From the NCBI RefSeq assembly GCF_004379255.2, contig NC_056033.1, positions 20,700,209 to 20,764,208 on the forward strand: a stretch of DNA of 64,000 nucleotides. The letters run 5' to 3'. A model generated the notes under the pieces. That model saw only the letters and a program-made list of their open reading frames with translations, did not search any database and was not told the DNA's origin. Shown here piece after piece: positions 54,930 to 64,000 of this stretch (its first letter is position 1; the number at the start of each line of letters is the position of its first letter). Position numbers and translations under genes: made by a program. Source of the stretch: Salvia splendens (lineage: Eukaryota; Streptophyta; Magnoliopsida; Lamiales; Lamiaceae).

Positions 54930-56020
54930 GAGCACTCGAGTAAAGAAATGGAGGACTTATAAAGCAAAGCGATGGGAAGACGGAACAAGAGGTTGCACTT
55001 AAACCGCCAAAAGGAATACCTTCCCAGCAATGGATTGATCTTCTTGGATAAAGGAAAGGTAATAACGTATAAATTTGACCTTATTATTTAAAGTTATGGT
55101 ATTTCTCTTTAGATAGTTTCTTTGCAAGGAAGAAACCAAAATTCGTACGACCTCTCACTTTAATATGTTCTATAAATTCTTCTTATTTATTTGTATACAT
55201 ATGTTATCAATATTTTGAGAAATAAGTACAAAAGAGACCCGGCTCCACAAACATACGGAAGGAGGTTTCGTTAACCAAGCTTCCGACCAACTTATGGTAC
55301 GTAAAATTTATATAATAACTACTCCAATGGTAATTATAGAGCTGTATAATGCAAAATATCACAGTAGGTGTGCAGATTTTGAATTATTTTAGTTCAAAGA
55401 ATATGAAACACTACATCTTGAAGGCAAAACACTACCTCAAACAAAGTTTTAGGTGCTACACATAAAGTTAAGATTTAGAAGTAAAAAAATAGAGAGGAGA
55501 GAGTGAGAGAAAGGGATAGGTGGAGTTTTTGTAGCACAAGTTGGAGACAGAGTAGTTGTAGTATCCAATTTCACTTTTTTCTTTCAACTCCTGTTTTTCC
55601 TGCATCTTGTTTTATTCTGACTAATTCTTCTGATGTTTTACATATACATAAGAGAGTACTTGAGTTTTATTGCTTTTGGTCATGTAGGAGAAAGCAACTG
55701 CCATGATGGCAGAGAGAAGTAGAAAAAGAAGTATACAATGAACTTGTTCCTCCAGATCGATATGGTCGTGTAGTCGGTTATGGACTTGGAGTTAGTGCAA
55801 GGATGGTACATGGAACCAAAAATTATGCAGGAGTGATTAAAGATGCAAAAATGGAAGAGCTTGTGCAAGCTCGTGTGGAGAAAGATAGAGTCACAGTTTG
55901 AAGAAAAGTTGAAACAGGAAAGGTCAAACATGGAGATTCATTACTTCAGTATTGGCGGGGCAGGCATTAATGGAGGAACGAGAGATTGTAGAAAAGTAGA
56001 AGATTTTGATGATCGGAAGT
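54930..56020 (+). pseudogene. CACTA (En/Spm) Transposase_24-like gene fragment
   Basis: Broken coding pieces read LKPPKGIPSQQWIDLL, then NKYKRDPAPQTYGRRFR, then EVYNELVPPDRYGRVVGYGLGV. In order these resemble the plant Ptta/En/Spm 'Transposase_24' proteins carried by CACTA elements. Stops and intron-like spacers separate them. The nearby CACTA-type terminus at 56740 supports the call. It is a recognition from pattern, not alignment. Confidence 0.5.
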
Positions 56021-56319
56021 ATTGAGACATTAGAAGAATAAAATGGCATTGGCATTGGCATTGGCATTGTTATGAGAGACAAAAATGGGATACAATTGAT
56101 ATCCTTACAGCTGAGGGACGAACTTCACCAAAGGCCGTGTACAGAGAATGTTTTCCATCCCCTGCAATAGTTTCAAGTAACTTGAAAATGAGTTGAACTG
56201 TAAATTTTTCTTACATCAACACTATTGTAAGAACAATAATCTATGTATAACCTTGTTGGAATTTACATGTGCTTTAATATGATATTCAATGTTTGAAAAT
56301 TAATACATTTATAATAGCA

Positions 56320-56740
56320 TCTCTCTAAGTGCAACGTATAGACGTTTTTTATTTGTGTCTCAAAGTTGTGCTTTGGGACACTTTTTAATTGTGTCTCTAA
56401 ATGCAACATAGAGACGTTTTTTTAATTGTGTCTCAAACTATAACTTTGACACATTTTTTAATTGTGTCTCTAAATTACACTTCGAGACGCTTTTCAATAG
56501 CATCTCTCTAAGTTGCATATAAGGACGCATTTTTAAAAACATCTCAAGATTAATAGGGACGCTTTTAAAAAAGCATCTTAAGATTAATTCACCGACGCTC
56601 CCTCCTTGCGTCCTTATTTTAATTTGGCACGTCAAGGATAAGGGCGCTTTTTAAAGCATAGGTGATATATTTAGCAACAAAATATAGCGTCCTTAATTGA
56701 ATGAAAAAGCGTCTTTGTCCGTAACTTTTTTTTTGTAGTG
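56320..56740 (+). mobile_element. Right terminus of a CACTA element with GACGC/GTCTC repeats
   Basis: The end ...TTTTTTTTGTAGTG is the reverse of CACTACAAAAAAAA. Inward lies a ~400-bp array of short words (GAGACG, GACGC, GTGTCTC) typical of CACTA subterminal regions. The left terminus was not found, so the total length is unknown. Confidence 0.65.
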
Positions 56741-56862
56741 ATATCAATATCAACACAGTGTATTAAAATATCAATTAAGTTTATGTTGACATTTTTAATA
56801 CAATACATTGATGAGTTAGCAGAGTTAGCAACTTAAAAATGTTAGCAGAATGATCACACCTC
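56741..56862. repeat. Right end of a long-TIR MITE, related to 10731-11355
   Basis: TTGACATTTT, GAGTTAGCA, GTTAGCAG and ATGATCACACCTC match the terminal part of the element at 10731-11355. The CACTA terminus abuts it, so it was probably the CACTA target. Confidence 0.55.
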
Positions 56863-56871
56863 AGTAGTTAA

Positions 56872-57114
56872 CACTAAAAAAAACTTATCTTTTAAGGACA
56901 AAAAAATTGAGACGCAATTATTAGTGTTTGGAAATTTTTAAAAATAACCACAATTTAGGACTAAAAAAGAAAACGTCCCTAAGTTGGGAGCAAATTATCT
57001 TAATCTTTTAGTTTTTTACAACGCTTCTATTTGCGTCACTTTATGAAGCGTTGGTGGTATAATTAGACACACAAATTAGTGTCGTTGCCATTATCATATC
57101 TTTTTGTTGTAGTA
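56872..57114. mobile_element. Small CACTA-type MITE
   Basis: It starts CACTAAAAAAAAC and ends TTTTTGTTGTAGTA, the last base changed from G. TAA lies on both sides (56869-56871 and 57115-57117), the 3-bp duplication expected for CACTA. It contains GAGACGC and GCGTC words and no gene. Confidence 0.65.
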
Positions 57115-57246
57115 TAAGTACGGTAGAATATTTGGTTAAAGCATACCAAGATCTAAGTGGGAGAAAAAGAAACCGAAAAGCAAGCTAATACATATGGAAC
57201 AAAAAAAAGAAAAATAGGTTTCAATGATATCCAACACACACAAGTA

Positions 57247-59308
57247 TCATTTAGAATGATAATAGCCTAGCACAGTGTAGACGGTCTGAATGCCAGTGAG
57301 AGCAAAGAGGAAAATAGCAGCAACGATAGACAGCCCCACCCACGGATTGGTGAAGTAGTTATGCTTAGCATACGCCATCCACCGCGGCAGCGGCTTCCCG
57401 CAGTACTCCACCACCTTCTGGTGCAGGACCGCGAGGCTGCTCTCGGGGTCGAGGCTCACGTCCCTCGACAGCGAGTTGAACAAGTCGGCCACGGCCTTGT
57501 CGCTCCCCAGCGCGTTCTGTATGATCCCGCGCGAGTGCAGCAGCCCCACGTCCCTCGCGCTGTCGATGATCCCGTCCATGAAGAACACGAACGACGTCAC
57601 CTCGCTCCCGGCCCCCACGTGGAACCGCTCGAAGGCTATCATGTTCAGGTACTCTGACTCGAGCGCGTCGTCCACCATTATCTGCGGCAGCCTCAGGACG
57701 CCTCCCTGGAACGAGATGTCGTTGAGGCTGCGCGTCCTGCTCTGCTTGAATTGGATGCCTGCTTCGGTCAGCTCCATCGCTGACCGGATGTACACGTCCC
57801 CCTTCTTTAGTACGCCCGTGCTGGGGAGACAGTCCGAGTCGAACCGCCATCTGTTCTTCGGCTTGTTTGCCTTCTGGCAGGAGAGCCGCATCAGCATGCT
57901 CTGCCTGCACAGGTCTAGTATGTGCAGGCATTTCCCGTATTCGTGGATTTTGTTCGCGTCGTGCGGGTGGGAGAAGAAATTCAGGATCAGCATGCTTAGC
58001 TGCTCATGCTGAAATCAATCCTAATTAGTTTGATGGAATAACTCAAAAACAAATCAAACACATAATATCAAGCTAATGCGCAATCAGTGGTGGACCCAAA
58101 TTTGATATTACGGGGTCCAAACTGACATTAACAATTTTTAGTATCAATAACGCCAGAAAAAATCACGACATGAACAATACACATAATGCGAGATAAATAA
58201 TTTGAAAATGAGCAATGTAACTTAAAATACAAACGATGATAGTATCAACGTCAAAATAACTGAAGAATATATTTTTAAATACTGTATAACATTAAATTTA
58301 AATAATGATTTTTATTCTTAGATTATAAAAATTACAACTTTGTGATATTACAATAATAATATTCTCATAAAAAAACAAAATTATATAAATTTACTAGTGT
58401 GAGAAAACATAAATGAATTAACTATAAGAATCAGGATTCGAAAATGTGACGTAAGAGATAGTAGGTAGCACTAGGCCAATCGCCCAACCAACTGGCCAAC
58501 GAAATGAGATTATAATGATTGAATGAATAATATATAGGAAAATTTAAAATGGCTGGGGTTCCAAGAGTCCGCCTAAAAAGGTTCATTTGCCCAAATATTT
58601 TTTTTTTTAAAAAAGGGGTGTCTACATACATTTGTAGAGCTTTAATGTTTGACTTACCTTTGACAAACCATTGACAAGGAGGTTGTCATCTTCGGCCACA
58701 AACAGTATAGCTAGAGCAAGAAGTGGAATTTGATTCTCCAGCATAAGCATATCGCGCTTGATGTAAGGCACGAAGTAGAGCGCGCCATGGCTGCTGAACA
58801 CAGGATCGTTTCGCACGTACCCCATCTTCTCTACAGACTCAGGAGCGGCGGTGGCAGTCCGCATGATTTCCAATATGAAGCAGCCGTCGACGATCATCAC
58901 CCGGAGGAAGGCCTCGGTGTCGCCCTTCCAGACAGGCTCTAAGTGGTGGTAGGCGTGTCTGAGATCCTGGGCCGCCGGGGAGAGGGCGTCGAGGTAGCAG
59001 CGGAGGGGCTTTTTCGACCTTTCGAGGAAAGTGAGGAGGGCGCGGTGCTTGTGTCGCTCCATGCTCTGCAGATGGGGATCGCCGTGGTGGTACAGCCCGA
59101 TGGACACGGTCTGGGGCTGGTACGCGCCGCTGCAGAGATCCTTGACGCTCCGCGGGATCCGGTAAATTGACTGTTTTGCCCACTGCATCGACTCGACCGA
59201 GCGAGTCTCCGCGAGTTTGCTGAGGTCGTTCTTCACATTGGTCGCCCAATTTTGTGCTGACTCGGTTGTGGTGTCGTTGAATTCGACTATCCATTGCGAG
59301 TCTCTCAT
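57247..59308 (-). CDS. DUF247 / UPF0481 membrane-anchored protein
   Basis: Two exons on the minus strand: 58658-59308 and 57247-58008. The donor AAG|GTAAGT and acceptor TTTCAG|CATGAG join in phase 0 for 470 residues. The protein has the DUF247 layout: IYRIPRSVKDLCSGAYQPQTVSIGLYHHG near residue 48, FILEIMRT and a DMLMLENQIPLLAL core near 190-205. The late conserved segment includes PQIMVDDALESEYLNMIAFE. A single C-terminal transmembrane helix (VGLSIVAAIFLFALTGIQTVYTV) closes it. Most family members have no known function; DUF247 genes are known self-incompatibility determinants in grasses, which does not transfer to this gene. The intron contains a hAT-type MITE. Confidence 0.93.
58085..58574. 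repeat. hAT-type MITE in the DUF247 intron
   Basis: The left end CAGTGGTGGACCC and the right end (reverse) AGGCGGACTCTTGGAACCCC, with a GGGGTCC/GGGGTTCC inner block, match the family of the element at 7923-8378. The right CAG terminus is eroded and no target duplication is seen. Confidence 0.55.
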
Positions 59309-59664
59309 GTTTCCCCTTGATCACTCTCGTTTGTTGATTTAGTTTAAATCCATATTGTTTCATACTACTACGTAAGATTCGTGGCGTGTGCCTTTTGTGT
59401 GTGTTTATCTATACACTTCAAAATATTTGTCATCATATGGTCCACCAACACCGGGACTTACTTTCAACTTTGTAAAAGCAATACGCTTTATTACAGCATT
59501 GCGTGTAATAGTAATATTCGGGGATTATGGATTTCAATTCTGAAGTATTCTCGTTACATAATTAGCTTAATACTACTTTTTTTTTTCGTGGAATAGAATA
59601 AGGAAGGATTGGAATTAACATGAGAATGTAATGGAGATAGAAATATGATCATTCCATTTCGTTC
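59309..59664. other. 5' flank of the DUF247 gene
   Basis: AT-rich sequence; likely 5' untranslated region and promoter. No other gene seen. Confidence 0.45.
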
Positions 59665-61600
59665 TTTTTTTTATGGATCAATGAATGGAATATAAATGCA
59701 AATGTAAAGTACAAGCAATACACGGGCATACCCGAGGGATACATGCCTAAAAGCCGAAGCTATGTTGGCCGGTGGGAGGGGGAAGTAAACTCTAGGGAAA
59801 CAGGGCCCTATGAATTGGTATCACAACCGAAAAGCAACAAATATTATCCATACACCAACAAACTCAATATGAGATCTCCAATCGGTAAAGTCTTCAAAGG
59901 TCGAATCACTTGATTTGCTTCGGTTCTTGATTCCGTCAAGCATGCTTGTACACATTGCAACCGTCCACGTTACCCCAATGAAGGAAGGGGTAGGGCCTCG
60001 TTAAAACCTCCTAGAGATAAAACCCGATGGGAAAAAATCCCAAGGAGGAAAAAGAGTACCCTCGTGGCCGAGAGCAACGCTAAACTCCCAGGTGCTCCAT
60101 CACTTGTTCATGCGGATAAAAGGAGTATAAAACTGCATATGTTACCTTCTTCACCTCGAACACAAAGTGCTTGGGTTCGAATACTGATCCGTCAAAAATC
60201 AAGGCATTCCTGCCTCGCCACATTAGGCTGACCATTGCGATGAGGCCTAGCCTTCTAGCCTTGCGGATGATTGCCGCGCCACTCCTTTCCTTGATCATCC
60301 ACTTGATGGCGCTCGATATAGTGGTGATGTTCCTCCGCATGCCCAGCCAAGATTTGATCTCCTTCCAAACTGCCCATGTCTTGTGGCATTTGAAGAAGAG
60401 GTGGTCTACCGACTCCGTGTGCGCCATGCACAAGGGGCAGCGTCGATCGATATTCTTGTAGCCCAGTCTGTCCCTCGTTGGAAGTCGTCCTTTGAGAGCT
60501 TGCCAAGTAGTGAAGGAGTACTTTGGCGGGACGAACTCTTTCCACACGAATCTGTGCCACAGTTGCCGTTCTCCTTTTGGCCTGAACCATTCGTATGCCT
60601 CGACCGCTCCCTTGCTCCCGTACCATTGTCCCAGCAGCTTCTCCACTTCTCGTCTCGGCCGGTCGGCAAACAATTCGTCTCAGATTTCAAGCAGCCTCTT
60701 GAAAAGTGGTGAGTCCCAGGATCTAGCCGTCCATTCCCACAGCGTCTTGTTCTTGAGAAACTCACTATGGATCCATTTGATCCACAGGGAGTCCTTCTTG
60801 GCATAAATGTTCCACAGGTTCCGAGCCAAGAGTGCCTTGTTCCACGCCCCGAGGTCCCGAAAGCCGAGTCCCCCTTCATCCTTCGATAGGCAGAGTTCCT
60901 TCCAAGACACCGGGGCATATTTCGTACCCCAAAGGAACTCTCGGAAGATAGAGATGACCCGGTCCCTCACGTTAGTAGGCAGGGGAAAGACTTGAAGCTA
61001 GTAGCACTCGACACCCTGCAAAACAGAGCGCACCAGTTCAGTTTTACCGACATAAGAAAGATTCTTACCTGTCCACTTTTTGGTGAGGATGCAATCTTCT
61101 CAATCAGCAGCGAGTAGTGCATGATGTTGAGCTTGCTCGATGCGAGGGGCACTCCAAGGTACTTCACCGGCAGGGAACCCAACGGGAAGCCGAAAATGCT
61201 CTTGATCTCCTCCAAGTCCCGGGTTGGCAGCTTGCCGCCTGAAAAAAGGTTGGATTTATCCTTGTTGATCTCCAAGCTCGAGCAGCCCGAGAATTCCTCC
61301 ATAGCATCCGCCAAGATCTCTATGGACATGTAGTCGCCCCTACTAAAAAGCATAAGGTCATCTGCGAAGGCTAAGTGAGTAATCTTTTCTCTCGCACACT
61401 TTGCATGGAAATTAAAGTTGGAGTTCGTCGTTCGGGCTGCAAGCAAATCAGATAAGTATTCAATGCAAAAAATATAAAGGGTAGGAGACATAGGATCTCC
61501 CCGTCGAAGTCCCCTTTTGCCGGGGAAGAATCAGTGCGGGCTCCCGTTGATCGCGATCGAGAACTGAAAGGTGGTTCTTTGCAAGAATACCGTGTGTGCT
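59665..61600 (-). mobile_element. L1-type LINE, 5' truncated
   Basis: The minus strand holds the C-terminal half of ORF2, a ~400-bp 3' UTR and an A8 tail at about 59665-59673. The 5' end is cut inside the reverse transcriptase near 61600, the usual outcome of LINE insertion or of a later breakpoint. No target duplication could be paired. Confidence 0.8.
60080..61595 (-). pseudogene. LINE ORF2 remnant (reverse transcriptase and zf-RVT)
   Basis: Reading leftward: FFPGKRGLRRGDPMSPTLYIF, the catalytic FADDLMLF, and LEINKDKSNLF of reverse transcriptase. After a frame change near 60970-61080 comes the C-terminal domain WKELCLSKDEGGLGFRDL. A stop near 60680 precedes the zf-RVT region (WKEFVPPKYSF, RCPLCMAHTESVDHLFFKC) and the end at 60080. 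A TGA also interrupts the part before FFPGK. The catalytic Asp pair is kept, but the protein is broken at least three times. Confidence 0.88.
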
Positions 61601-63029
61601 TTTATGCTAAGTCAGGCTTCTCAAACCCAGGTAATCCATTAGATCACGAGGTCTAGGAACTCGAAGGATCACATAAGTCTCAGTCGTCGGACACAAATTC
61701 CTCCTTCAAAACCCTCAACCCGCTATACTATGAATTAGTACAGGGAAGTAGGGATCGATCCCACGAAGATGGATGCGTAAGAAAGCATTTAGAAGACTCT
61801 GGTAAGGATGAATGGCTGCTGCCACGCAAATTTGGGTTGAGGTGTAACTATTACTAGACTTAGGAACAACATAAAGCACTAGACCTAGGAAACTGAAAAC
61901 ATCATGCAGGCTTTGAACACATCCTTAACTCCAATCTCTAAAATGAATTTCCTTGATCTAGTAAACAACTACCTAATTTAGCTAGACAGAAAGAAAACAA
62001 GCAGTGGGGACCAATTTCCAGAAACAACAAGTACGGCGAAAAACTGCATATAACAAACTATGAAATTAACTAATCAACGACACGCATCCCTTACTTGAAT
62101 CATCGCGAACATGGAAGAAACAGAGAAGATAACTAGATTCAAACAGAATGTAAAAGTTCGGACGTCGAAAACTTGTGATTAGCCGGAAATTAAACAGATC
62201 TACATATACTAGACGGAAGGAAATAAAAATACAGAAATGTGGCATCAAACTACGACTACTTTGTTTCAGATCCACACGTCGGATGCTTAATCCACTCCGG
62301 ATCCAAGCAATCCTAACATAACCACGATCAAACTCAACTCCATAGCTCCGATCCAACAGATCTGCTCCGATCAACAACAATCATCAATGATTCTACTCCA
62401 TTTCAACAAGCAAATGTGAAAAGCATCCAAATAACTACAACTCAAAAATAAACATCATCCACACGCAAAATAAACATCACCATGTCAGAAAACAGAAATT
62501 GCAATACCACGATAATTCGACGGAAAAACAAAGTCGAGCTTCGAACAGCGAAGCTCGGTGAAATTCACAGCAGCGGAAATAAATTAAAGCGATAAATTAT
62601 TTCTTCGCCCTGCGCAAGGACGGTGTTACCCAACTACTGCCTGAAAACGAAAACCTGAAACCCCATACAGTTCCCTAAAATCCCCCCAAGTGTGTAGAAA
62701 CGAGTGAGCAATGAGAGCCTAAACCCAGCCTAAAGTGCCGAAGAACTCCTCTTATTGCATGCTCTCCTTCTTTATATAGGCACGGAAGTGACCTTCCAGA
62801 AGCTTTCGCAGAAATCTCCATTCTGCCCTTCAGCTTCGCAGTCTTTCTCCGTCCAGTCATTTCCTTCCATATTGCTCACTTTTTTCGCCAGTTCCTTGCG
62901 CCATGCAAACGTCCTTCTTTCTTTCCTGGACCTGGCGAACTCTCTACACACCTGGCTTAAAAAGATGTGTTAGACCCCGTAAATGGACGAATTCAACCCC
63001 TAAATCAATGCATGAAATTAGCCTTATCA
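61601..63029 (-). repeat. LTR of a non-coding gypsy-like (LARD) element
   Basis: On the minus strand it starts TGATAAGGCTAATTTCATGC. A TATA box (TATATAAAG near 62771) lies 260 bp in, and GGGATCGATCCCTACTTCC comes near the far end. No gene is inside. The left boundary with the LINE is approximate. Confidence 0.55.
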
Positions 63030-64000
63030 AACTGCTCACACTTAAACCATACTTGTCCTCAAGTATGAAGACAAGAAAAAAAGAAATAAGGCGAATTTCG
63101 ATTCATGATTATCCTATGACCGACTCTAAAGACACAACACAACACAAACTCCTAGACCTAAACACACTAACAACCTAACAAAGAGAAAACAAAAAAAATC
63201 AAAGAAAGAAAACAAAATAAAAGAACACAAAGGGCATGAACTAGTTTCAACTTTTAGGTAGCCGTCCCCACAAGCTTAAGGTCTATCCGATTCGTGTATA
63301 GTCTCCAAATTCTCCCATTTCCTTCTTCTACCTAACCGGTCTGTCAGTTCGTCAAGATAGCCTATCGATTTCCCAATTGTTAGATTCACTCGGTCACTCA
63401 TTCATCACCTGGGATGTTAGGATCGAATCACTCTTAAGTCAATGACACACCACTGATACATTCGGGTTATGCGAGTTTCTCCTTCCTATTATCTTCCTTC
63501 ACTTTTATTTCCTGGGTCAGGTTACTATCGCTTCCTGCCCTTTAGGATTTTTTCTTTTTGTTCCCCCTTTTTTCCTATTTCCCCTGAACTTCGTCCAGCT
63601 TATACCTCCATTTCCTGGACTTCGTCCAGCTTATACCTCCATAACCCATTTTTTTTATTTCTCTCCTCCTGACTCTACTCCCTAAGCATTCAGTGGCGGC
63701 CCCTTTTAGTATAAGTTAGCTCACAAAGTTTCGGCTTATAACTCACTCTTATAGAGGGGCTTCACAACTGGGTTATCTAAGGCATCCTCTATCGTTCTTA
63801 CTTCATTCAAACCGATGTCAGTTTATTAAGGAAAAAGGCCTCAAAGTTAACATGCATCCTATCTTCAATTGCTCTTACTAGGGGAATCTTGCCTTATTAT
63901 ATTCACTAGCTCATGCGACACACAAAAACTTAGACCTAAAGACTCCTATCAAAATTAGACACAAACTCTACCACTCTCTCCCCCTCCCGCTTCACTCAAG
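63030..64000 (-). other. Internal non-coding region of the LARD element, runs off the window
   Basis: The sequence next to the LTR (minus strand TACTTGAGGACAAGTATGG, then AAGTGTGAGCAGTT) resembles the polypurine-tract neighbourhood of plant LARD/Tat elements. The rest is non-coding with a duplicated GGACTTCGTCCAGCTTATAC-like block near 63590-63640. No gene is visible. Confidence 0.5.

Noticed and set aside
57365..57931. Arg/Ala/Pro-rich 188-residue protein
   Set aside because: It is an alternative frame of the GC-rich second exon of the DUF247 gene.
59700..60060. tRNA or structured RNA
   Set aside because: No cloverleaf or A/B box could be placed; it reads as the LINE 3' untranslated region.

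Overview
The window is a piece of nuclear genome from a eudicot plant. The evidence is spliced genes with plant GT-AG introns, close homologues of Arabidopsis HLP1 and of the PPR protein At1g07590, a DUF247 gene, and a dense load of plant transposons (Ty3/gypsy Tat and long-LTR families, Ty1/copia, PIF/Harbinger, hAT, CACTA, Mutator-like, Stowaway-type MITEs, LINEs). Lamiales is my guess from the look of the repeats and is not proven. All names come from reading the sequence and its translations; no database search was run.

Layout. 1-6370 is a minus-strand Tat-lineage gypsy element with intact gag-pro and pol frames; its 3' LTR lies off the left edge. It abuts a small, probably plastid-targeted gene (6544-6816). 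6.8-17 kb is repeat-rich: a gypsy fragment, MITEs, a Harbinger element carrying only the SANT/Myb-like ORF1 (8409-10471), and a 2.8-kb solo LTR with a perfect 5-bp target duplication (11431-14233). 17.06-27.86 kb is a decayed copia element interrupted by a decayed gypsy element of the same long-LTR family as the solo LTR. 29.2-38 kb is a nested stack: a third long LTR, split by an Athila/Tat-like non-coding element, itself split by a second Harbinger ORF1 element (29731-31813).

The conserved host genes lie in 39.8-59.3 kb: a mitochondrial-type PPR protein (2 exons, plus strand), the hnRNP-like HLP1 (6 exons, minus strand), and a DUF247/UPF0481 protein (2 exons, minus strand). Between them are a Mutator-like long-TIR element just upstream of the PPR start codon, a third Harbinger element carrying a transposase that has lost its catalytic core (49400-50673), a patch of near-identical duplications around an LTR fragment with paired GC palindromes (50.5-53 kb), and CACTA remnants. 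59.7-61.6 kb is a 5'-truncated LINE and 61.6-64 kb is the end of a non-coding LTR element running off the right edge.

The host genes show no functional link to one another. The coherent system here is the transposon community. Two observations stand out. First, gag and pol of the Tat element share one frame, broken by a single UAG followed by CAATCA, which fits the CARYYA stop-codon readthrough signal. Second, the three Harbinger elements share termini and promoter but carry either ORF1 alone or the transposase alone, as if the usual two-gene element had been split into one-gene partners.
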